Positions 54,301 to 62,184 of a stretch of DNA of 64,000 nucleotides are shown in pieces. Position numbers and translations under genes: made by a program. The notes below the pieces were generated by a model, which did not search any database, was not told where the DNA came from, and worked only from the letters and a program-made list of their open reading frames with translations. Position 1 is the stretch's first letter, and each line of letters opens with the position of its first letter. The DNA comes from Aspidiotus rigidus (Eukaryota; Arthropoda; Insecta; Hemiptera; Diaspididae), in contig JAVHKY010000054.1 in NCBI GenBank assembly GCA_035079385.1, forward strand, positions 9,525,501-9,589,500. The letters are read 5' to 3'.

Positions 54301-57300
54301 ACTAATTCAATCAAACCCTCATCAGGTATGTACCTGTTGAGCACATTTAGGTTATCGTTATTCAGATGGCGAATAATTTCGATGTGTTCTAGCGCGGTAC
54401 GTTTGAAAGCCGAGGACTCTCTATGGAGGAGGGACTCAGATCCCTCTAAGAAACCATGGCCAGTGGTAATAAAATGGTCCGCAAATGCCGAATCACCCAA
54501 TTTCTTCTTTTCCCACGCCTTCCTATGCTCATCTATTCTAATTTTGAGCTGACGTCCAGTCTGGCCTATATAGATTCCATTACAATCATTACACTCAATT
54601 TTGTAAACCCCGCTTCTTTCGACCAGTGGGATAGGGTTCTTTAACTTAACGAACAAGCTTTTTACAGTGTTCAGATTGTAAAACACTGGCCGAAACCCAA
54701 ATGGGCGGAGAACACGACCTAATTGGGAAGAAAATTTCCCCAAAAACGGAAGCCTAATCCAACGTTTCCTACTATCTGACGCTGGATTACGGGTGAGGGA
54801 GATAGTGGAATCAAGGCATTTCCGAGTCAATTTCCTATGGACCATCAAGTCAATATCCAAGCTGATCTCGTTCACTCTGGCCAAGTGCTTTATAGTCAAA
54901 AGCTCCTGTTGAAAAGCGAGCTGACCTAATGGAATACTCGTCAACCGGTGGATATAGCTATTAAAACCGGCATATTTGTGAGCAACCGGGCAGAAAGATC
55001 TGCCGTCGCGGGTTACCCCCTCTTAATAATGCTAACACTTTGGCCAATGTTGTGGCGGACCTCGAAATAAAAATTGGGCCTGGGGTTAATACTCAGAAAG
55101 CGTGTGCCGCCTTTGTCCGCGATACCCCCCCCCCCCCTCCCTCGTATAAATGATCTGGCTTTTGAGGTGATTAAGAGAATCAAGAGGAAGGTCAGGGAGG
55201 AGGGCTTAACCATAACTAAGGCTGATAAAGGGTAGCCATTGTCATTATGGTTAAGTCCTCTTACGTCTTCAAGGTATATGACGTTCTCGACCAGTGTGGC
55301 GCCAAGGAAAATGCGGATTTCAATTTTCCAAATCACGTCAAAGAAGTTAGACGTGTTATAAACACTTGTGAATTCATTATTAAGACCCCTAAGCTTAAAA
55401 GAATGCTTCTTGAGCCCAATCCAGTGCCGCCCCTCTTGTATGGGTTACCTAAGGTTCATAAGAGGGACACCCCGATGCGGCCGGTCGTTTCTTTTGTGTC
55501 TTCCTCAACGTACTTCTTGGCGAAATTTTTGGGCCGTTGGTTCAAATCTAGAGTGGAATTTGAGTCATCCTACTCTGTGAAGAATTCGGTCTCTTTGGCT
55601 AATAAGCTTAAGGATGCCATTCTCCCGCCTGATTCAACCCTATGCTCCTTTGACGTTGTCGGCTTATTTCCGAGTATCCCTAGAGCTACTGCCATGCAAC
55701 GTATGGCAGACCTTTTGATCCAATCTAATATCTGTCACGAAGAGTTGGCAGAATTTTCTAATTTACTCAATATTTGTTGATCTCCCAACTTTTGTAAATT
55801 TGAAGGCAAATTTTTCGAATTTCCTGAGGAGGTAGGTATCCCTATTGGCTCTCCTCTGGGTTCCCTCATTTCGGAGGTCTTCATGTCTAAATTTGAGCTT
55901 GATCTCTTTTCCTCTGGTCAGGGGTTTTTGGGTCATATATATTATTGGCACAGGTACGTCGACGATGTGTTGTGTTTGTGGACCGGTCAACGGGATCTCC
56001 TTTTGGAGTTTCTCAGGTATCTTGACAGTTTATATCCATCCATCAAATTTACGTTAGAAGTAGGCGGTTCATCTATAAATTTTTTGGACCTTACTATCTC
56101 TAATAGAGAAGGTGCCCACGAATTCGCCATATATAGAAAAGATACCTCGACCGATATTACTGTCCACGGCAGATCTTTCTGCCCGGTTGCTCACAAATAT
56201 GCCGGTTTTAATAGCTATATCCACCGGTTGACGAGTATTCCATTAGGTCAGCTCGCTTTTCAACAGGAGCTTTTGACTATAAAGCACTTGGCCAGAGTGA
56301 ACGAGATCAGCTTGGATATTGACTTGATGGTCCATAGGAAATTGACTCGGAAATGCCTTGATTCCACTATCTCCCTCACCCGTAATCCAGCGTCAGATAG
56401 TAGGAAACGTTGGATTAGGCTTCCGTTTTTGGGGAAATTTTCTTCCCAATTAGGTCGTGTTCTCCGCCCATTTGGGTTTCGGCCAGTGTTTTACAATCTG
56501 AACACTGTAAAAAGCTTGTTCGTTAAGTTAAAGAACCCCATCCCACTGGTCGAAAGAAGCGGGGTTTACAAAATTGAGTGTAATGATTGTAATGGAATCT
56601 ATATAGGCCAGACTGGACGTCAGCTCAAAATTAGAATAGATGAGCATAGGAAGGCGTGGGAAAAGAAGAAATTGGGTGATTCGGCATTTGCGGACCATCT
56701 TATTACCACTGGCCATGGTTTCTTAGAGGGATCTGAGTCCCTCCTCCATAGAGAGTCCTCGGCTTTCAAACGTACCGCGCTAGAACACATCGAAATTATT
56801 CGCCATCTGAATAACGATAACCTAAATGTGCTCAACAGGTACATACCTGATGAGGGTTTGATTGAATTAGTTTACGAGTAAGATTCACATTGTGATGACT
56901 CGCTAGTTCAGTCATGTCCTCCTCGGTAGTTCTTGTTGTCGGCCGGAGTTGGTTCAGTTGCTTTCACGTCCCCGTTGACAATGGTTTTTTAATCGAAAGC
57001 GCTCCGGTGTATTTTCCATCCTGTGGCTCTATTCAAATTACTCCGTACGTTTTAATCGTTGAGTATGTCGTTAGATGTTTCTGGTCATATTTTAGAGAAC
57101 CGAATCAATTGTAAAAGTCTTATATTTATACTTATAAAAGTCCTAACTCAACATACAACATCCGCGTTGTAGATCAACATTAACAGCCAATAATGCCAAG
57201 CTGGTAACACACCCCTTTCGTCTTTAAGGAACGGAGTGAGAAATATGAAGGCCGCGTACAAGACCGCGATTATTAACCTGAAAGTGAAAAAAAAAAACGA

Positions 57301-58916
57301 TCTGGTGTAATCGCAGAAGTGTGCTACCGTACCCAATCGAAAGCTAAAATATATACATCAAGTTCACGTACTTTGATATATAGGTAACGAGGAAAGTAGG
57401 CATCGCCAGATGTCCGATTAAGAATCGACTCAACGCAAATGGCACCACTAATAGAAAAGGAAGCGACGGCGCTGTCAACATGGCAAAAATATCGCTAGGT
57501 ACTCCTGCGTCTATAAGTTTCAAACGAGCGACGCCATTCACCGGCCCGTTACCTATCTATACGATCATAACACACGAACGAACTAATTCAAAGAAATGAA
57601 ATTATAATATTGTTAAGTCTATTTGACGTAAAAGAATCAGGTACTTAATTGATAAGTCAAGAATATGAGACACAACTCTCGGACTGGTACGATTTTAATG
57701 ATTTGCCGAAGACATTTGTAACTCTCTTTGAAACCTAGTAGACATTCGCTTTCGCCTTCGCTGAAATCGCGATTTTCTTCTTTCTTGAAGATGAAAATAA
57801 ATGTCGTCGATACGATATAAACGATTGACCAGAAAAATATGAATCCTGAAGAAAAATAAGGAGTGTGATAAAAACCTGTTTTAAACAATTTTAATTGAAG
57901 AGTTTTAAGAATTTCAGGGTAGACGGAAGATGAATTTTTGGGAGGCAGAGGCTTGCTAAAAAAGGCTAGTGGACTCTCGATCGAACAGGTTTTCTATTTT
58001 CCAATAAATTATAAAATAATCACTGACCAGGAAATGTAACAAAACCATAATTTTGGGGAACGGAGCGAAATTTATTGCTGAATTCGTTGGATTCCAGAAG
58101 TATGAATAACACAAAACCCAAGAATTGACTTATTGCGTAACCGATATTATGGCACATGGAAGCGTGTCCGACGTTTCTCCTGCAGTAGAAATTCATATAA
58201 AAGCGATGACCAAAATTTTGCACACTATTTTCGATTAGGTATCTTACCTTTTAAGCATGGTCAATGCCCATCCATTGACCGCAATGGTTTGGATAGAAAG
58301 CAGAAAAATACACAGAGAAAATATGAGACCCAGCAAATGCGTTCTCGGTTTCTGCGTTCCATTTTCGCTGCCCAACCAATCGTTAAAGTTTATCGATACG
58401 AAGAGAAGAAGAAAACCTGAATTAGAAATATACATGATTGGGACGTCATTGGTAGGATATCTGGCAAGAAGTGTTTCCTCTCCTTCGCTTTTAGTGATAG
58501 GGCTAATTCTTTTTTGCGTCTAATTACCTATCAAGTACTGCGTAGAAATCGTCCACGTCTTTCGTCTACCAATTTTCTTGCAGAACACACCGTCGATGAT
58601 GGGGGCCCACAAAAATGAGAAACATAGTGAGTACGAGACCAGACTAAATTCTGCCTGTAAATAAAAGAACAGTGCTATGCAGAGTTTTATCAAGCCCTTA
58701 TTTGGTAAGTGAGAGGATGGTTTTTGAAATTCATAGTTGTCTAGATCTTACTTGATCTGCGTAGCTAATATTTCTTTTCCGTAGAATTAGTGAAATCGCG
58801 TCTGAGAAGCCGCGCGGTAAACATTGCAATACATTTAAAAAAGTCAACAGAAATATATTCGATAAATCGCCGGCTATTTTGGGTTTCTCATTCTGCTTCA
58901 TCACTTCCGTATCCAT
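51162..58916 (-). CDS. Acetyl-CoA transporter (SLC33A1/AT-1 family), nine exons
   Basis: This gene encodes a 487-residue multi-spanning carrier of the major facilitator type that moves acetyl-CoA into the ER lumen. Exons (minus strand): 58,752-58,916; 58,528-58,654; 58,248-58,416; 58,028-58,179; 57,645-57,845; 57,372-57,552; 57,157-57,277; 52,526-52,696; 51,162-51,338. All introns are GT-AG and all phases match, giving 488 codons with the stop. Family landmarks are GDLSNIFLLTFLNVLQ (17-32), ISYADQ (50-55), FLWAPIIDG and GRRKTW in exon 2, GWALTML in exon 3, GHASMCHNIGY in exon 4, SDPQFGGTYVTL and LWLVEPLT in exon 8. The start is supported by an in-frame TAG 21 bases upstream. It is shorter than human AT-1 (about 549). 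Intron 7 (4,460 bp) holds a Penelope composite. Confidence 0.95.
51470..52345. repeat. Tandem repeat of about 310 bp in SLC33A1 intron 8
   Basis: Similar blocks start near 51,512, 51,828 and 52,133: GACCTTTG..ACGT.ATCAA..GTCTTGA, then CCGATCCTCTAT.GAGGA, then GAGAAAAGTTTGAGCTACGAACCTC. About 2.5 diverged copies. No coding signal. Confidence 0.7.
52526..52696 (-). CDS. SLC33A1 exon 8 (residues 373-429)
   Basis: Acceptor TTTATTTTTCAG; encodes MADHLMSIATYAYFARISDP, then QFGGTYVTL, and RWPASACLWLVEPLTIRLK. Donor CTGAAA|GTGAGTAG, phase 0. It lies 4.46 kb from exon 7 but its residues continue the family alignment directly. Confidence 0.92.
52697..54082. other. SLC33A1 intron 7, left part
   Basis: Intron sequence. 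Positions 53,200-53,420 are an almost pure T-rich low-complexity tract. Positions 53,690-53,800 match the arms at 59,400 (inverted) and 61,390-61,460 (direct), with AATCGATTCAACATGATC and TTACATCAAAGTGTAGCTCAACAA. A G run lies near 53,785. Confidence 0.6.
54243..55006 (-). pseudogene. Composite B, minus-strand PLE copy (5'-truncated)
   Basis: Begins abruptly at the junction with GRSFCPVAHKYAGFNSY, after the RT catalytic core. It then runs uninterrupted through LTSIPLGQLAFQQELL, the linker and the complete GIY-YIG domain (GVY, CNDC, YIGQT) to the stop. No YVDD, so it has no polymerase. The family's usual YIGET is YIGQT here and in the sister plus copy. Confidence 0.85.
55008..56881 (+). pseudogene. 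Composite B, plus-strand PLE copy (frameshifts, nonsense codons)
   Basis: Starts at the junction with LPPLNNANTLANVV. A C homopolymer expansion at 55,126-55,138 and small indels near 55,233-55,245 (KADKG region) break the N-terminal part. From 55,247 one frame continues, broken by TGA at 55,778-55,780 where composite A has TGG (Trp), then on through SPNFCKFEG, GIPIGSPLGS, the catalytic YVDD and GIY-YIG. A last substitution turns a Tyr codon into TAA at 56,879-56,881, removing about 15 C-terminal residues. Not functional. Confidence 0.88.
57157..57277 (-). CDS. SLC33A1 exon 7 (residues 332-372)
   Basis: Acceptor TTTCACTTTCAG; encodes LIIAVLYAAFIFLTPF to LLMLIYNADV. Donor GATGTT|GTATGTTG, phase 0. 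A Penelope composite begins only 46 bases into the following intron (33 bases to its target duplication). Confidence 0.9.
57372..57552 (-). CDS. SLC33A1 exon 6 (residues 272-332)
   Basis: Acceptor ATAGATAG|GT; encodes NGPVNGVARLKLIDAGVPSD to FLVTYISK. Phase 2 at the donor (TCAAA|GTACGTGA). The alternative AG four bases upstream would break the frame. Confidence 0.9.
57645..57845 (-). CDS. SLC33A1 exon 5 (residues 205-272)
   Basis: Acceptor TTTTTCTTCAG; encodes FIFFWSIVYIVSTTFIFIFK, then a charged loop (KEENRDFSEGESE) and the start of the next span, ending FLTYQL. Donor TTAA|GTACCTGA, phase 1. Confidence 0.92.
58028..58179 (-). CDS. SLC33A1 exon 4 (residues 154-205)
   Basis: Acceptor TCTCCTGCAG type on the minus strand (TTTCTACTGCAG); encodes RNVGHASMCHNIGYAISQ to NYGFVTFPG. 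Donor CCTG|GTCAGTGA, phase 1. Confidence 0.93.
58248..58416 (-). CDS. SLC33A1 exon 3 (residues 98-154)
   Basis: Acceptor TTCTAATTCAG; encodes FLLLFVSINFNDWLG to QTIAVNGWALTMLK. Donor AAAAG|GTAAGATA, phase 2. In human AT-1 the corresponding motif is DIAVDGWALT; here both acidic residues are replaced (T and N). Confidence 0.93.
58528..58654 (-). CDS. SLC33A1 exon 2 (residues 56-98)
   Basis: Acceptor TTTATTTACAG; encodes AEFSLVSYSLCFSFLWAP, then IIDGVFCKKIGRRKTW and STQYLIG. Donor ATAG|GTAATTAG, phase 1. It contains the loop between the second and third spans with the MFS-like GRRK motif. Confidence 0.93.
58752..58916 (-). CDS. SLC33A1 exon 1 (residues 1-55)
   Basis: Begins MDTEVMKQNEKPKIAGDLSN and contains the first membrane span and the conserved SYADQ at its end. 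Donor CAA|GTAAGATC, phase 0. The N-terminus before GD is only 16 residues, shorter than in the human protein. Confidence 0.93.
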
Positions 58917-59385
58917 TATCCGCGCGTGTATTTTCTACGACTTCACAGTTCTGTTCTAATTTTTCAAATATCAAATTCGAGCACCTTTCCACACGGCCGT
59001 ACTCATATCAGAATATTCTTCTTCAAGTATCCTTATCTACAGCTAGCGCTCGTACGAACTTACGAAAACAAGTCGCAGTTTGTGAGTTTGCACACGAAAC
59101 TCTATGTATGTGGAAGATCCCATGCGTAGAATTTTTTTCGAAAGACACTTGAGAACGTGATGCTATTTCAAATTTTTTATAGTTCTAAAAATTTCAACTG
59201 AAATCGATACTTGGAGCCTGTGGTGACATTGTTTTGTTACAAAAAAACTCTGTCACAGAAACTAACATGTCTCTTTCAGAGACACGTAGTGTAGTATTTT
59301 AATATATGCTTGCTTCATCTTAAGAAACTAAAAACTAACTTTAGTTAACGGGCGCATTTGCTCTGAGCTCCTTTGCCTCTCTTTT
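58917..59385. other. Region upstream of SLC33A1 start codon
   Basis: Presumably promoter and 5' UTR of the minus-strand gene. I see no clear TATA box or initiator that I would assign. Confidence 0.4.
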
Positions 59386-59389
59386 CCTC

Positions 59390-61480
59390 AATATTGTTGG
59401 GCTACGCTTCGATTTTATTGATCATATTGTATTGGTTCTACCAATTATATCGACTACCAATACGCCTACGGGGTCACGATTACGTCATCGAAACATCCTC
59501 TTCCACCAGTATTTCTTAGCTTCATAATATTCTATATGTTTAGGCTATCTAGCTGAAGCATGACGGGCTAACTCATTCCGCCCGCGTGCCCCAATTCATG
59601 GCCCAATATAAATACTGTATGTCGGACTGAATGGCTCAAGGGCCTCTCTGCTCCGCCCGTTCCTCTTTCTTGGCTTAGAGTAACATTAGTATACTGTGGG
59701 TTAAATTCACTACTCACACGCTCCACTCGTTCACCTACACAGCCTAGTTTAGGTCTGTGACATCGTACTACACTTTACCTTCTCTTTATCTTGTCCTAGT
59801 CTACTGCACATTAGGAGTATGTCGATGTCGAGGTAAGTAGCTAAGTCTAATTAATAGTTTAGCCTAGTATATTAGTCCACGGAGCATAATAAAAAATAGT
59901 GGTTTGTGCTACTATTTGGGCGGGGGGGGGACAAAGAGTCACTTTGAGATTCCTTATTTGTAGGGGTGATACTCATTGCAGAAAACGATGATAGACATCT
60001 GAGGAAAGTACGAATAGTGTGGTCGAGGGCAAATGTCTCATGTTGTATGGGTTGAATTTTTAATTTTTTTTTTTTTCTTTTTCAATGAGAGACTCTCTCT
60101 CTCCCATGAACAGCGATTTCCAATATCCATTCCTTTCACCCTCTTGTTTCATGCATACACATTCTCTTTACTCCTCATTATCTTCTCATCCATCTTTTAC
60201 CTTATAACTTTTATCTAGGTTCCCATGAAGAATATTTCTTGATTAATTCAAAAAATTAATATTTTTGATAATAAATTTATTTTCTTGAATATTATTTTGG
60301 GACTTCGTTTTATCCAATTTTTATTATTAATGGATCTTGAGTTAATAAAAAGAATGTTATACAAATTAATAAAATGAATAACATTGAAAAAAATAAAAAA
60401 TTTTAATAAACTTTGAATTTTCATTTATGAATTCCTAATCCTTATTGAACGTGAATTTCTTTTTTCATTAATTAGTTTTAATCATCAATCTGATTATTTG
60501 ATTCAATATTTTTCTTAATTAAATTGATAAATGAATTTCAAAATTTAATTGTTCTTCTTATCAACTTCGGATTTATTTATCAAAATTTATATTCATCTTC
60601 AATTCAGACTTGAAGTAAATAATTGTTTTATTATTACTAAAAATATTAATAATCTTAATGAATACTATAAAAAATAATTAGATTGAAATTAAGAAAAAGT
60701 TATAAATTTTATTAATGTATTAATAATTATATAAATTGAAAAATAAGAAAATTCTATTAATATTAATATATTTAAAGAGAAATTTCAAAAAAAAAAATGA
60801 AATATTAGATCAATAATTATTTTCTTTGACATTGTTATTTGAATTGAAATTTTGATTCAAATTTTAAAATTTATTTACAGTAAAACATTTTTCAAATAAA
60901 TCTATTGATAGAAATATTATCAATTTTTATATTTATTTTGTTTTAATTGCTATCATTTTTTTCTCTTTCTTATATTAATATATATTTTATGAAAATATTT
61001 TATTCTATAAAATATTGAAAAATAAATAGAATAAGTTTAATTAAAATTCAACCTATTAAATCAAAATAAAATAAATTCCCAAAGTCATGGTTGAAAAATA
61101 TTTTTTTTATTAAAAATAGTAGGTAATTTTAATAAAGGTTATAAATTTGGAATTAATATAATATGAAAATGTAAAACTAAAAGCTACTGAACTCATAATT
61201 TTTAAAATTTAAATTTTCTGCATTTTCATTATTCTCTACATGAAAGATCATACAGTATACTAGGCTTCACTCTCGGGATCTGTTAATCCGTTATCCTAAC
61301 CCACATAATACTAGGTTTAACCTAAGCTAAGAAATACTGATGGAAGGGGAATCTATTATGACGTCATCATGACCATGGTACTAAAAGTTGGTACAATAGA
61401 TAGAACCAATTCAATATGATCGATAACATCAATATGTTACATCGAAGTGCAGGAGCCAAGTGTACATATAAAAGGCTCTA
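59390..61480. repeat. AT-rich block between 200-bp imperfect inverted arms
   Basis: The left arm (about 59,395-59,540) and the right arm (about 61,320-61,465) are imperfect inverted copies: GATCATATTG.ATTGGTTCTA, a GACGTCAT/TACGTCAT block, and CTTCCA.CAGTATTTCTTAGCTT. Between them, 60,230-61,210 is about 85-90% A+T. A third copy of the arm lies at 53,690-53,800. Repeat family C (GGGGGACAAAGAGTCACT) sits at 59,880-60,090 next to the left arm. No gene is seen. Confidence 0.55.
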
Positions 61481-61679
61481 AACTACGTGTCTTCGGAGAA
61501 AATATGTTAGCTTCTGTGCTGAGTCACGTTTTTCGGTCTTTTACAAGCATAATAGGGACATGATACCGGTAGTTCTGCCATGGGAACAAAGTTCAACGAG
61601 CCTGAGCTGATACTCGTATTATGGCTGTTGAATATTTGTTCCCTGAGTCTTTTTTCCCATAGTGTAAAGAGAAGGAAAG

Positions 61680-62175
61680 GTTATAATGATAAATAAAGGA
61701 AAGAAACCTAGGGATGATGTAGACGAATATCGTCCTCTCACCCTCCTCTCCACTCTGAGGAAACTGTTGTAGAAATGTTTGATCACAAGAATTATGAAAT
61801 TTCAACCGACAGTATGGATTCGGCAAGAACCTGCAAAAATTGTATTCTTCAGATTCACAAAGATGTCGAAAAATGTGTGGCGCACTAGATATAACTGGCA
61901 CATTTGACCACATGGAGTGAATGGACACAATCAATGAACTTGTCTCAGCTAAGGTTTTCAGCTATTTGATTGACACGATAAGATCTTACTTCACCAATCG
62001 TCAAGTAGATACGGCCTATCCAGTATTACGCTACAGTGTGGTACGGGCCAGGGTTACATTGTGGAATATTGGATACAACTGCCTTCTTAAAGAATCACAA
62101 AGACAGTGGGTTTCTTATTATGGATACGCAGACGGCACACTTCTCCTACTAGGTAGTCATTCCCTACCCTCTCTC
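61680..62175 (+). pseudogene. Relic of an R1-type non-LTR reverse transcriptase
   Basis: Translating across several frame changes gives the expected RT order: KPRDDVDEYRPLTLLSTLRK, a KCLITRIM block, YLIDTIRSYFTNRQ, a VRARVTLWNIGYNCLL block (where intact elements have GVPQGSVLGPxLWNIxYD), then GYADGTLLL at about 62,120-62,150. The catalytic YADD is YADG here. Stops and frameshifts break the frame, so it is long dead. It could also be from a jockey-clade relative. Confidence 0.75.
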
Positions 62176-62184
62176 CCTCTCTAG

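Larger units (their letters stand above)
54096..57110. mobile_element. Head-to-head Penelope-like composite B, inside SLC33A1 intron 7
   Basis: The same family and architecture as composite A: a minus-strand copy (54,096-55,006) and a plus-strand copy (55,008-57,110) joined 5' to 5', both 3' tails outward. The 13-bp direct repeat GTAAAAGTCTTAT flanks it perfectly (54,083-54,095 and 57,111-57,123), so the pair arrived as one insertion event. It ends 46 bases from the exon 7 splice donor. The plus copy has more lesions than that of composite A. Confidence 0.9.
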
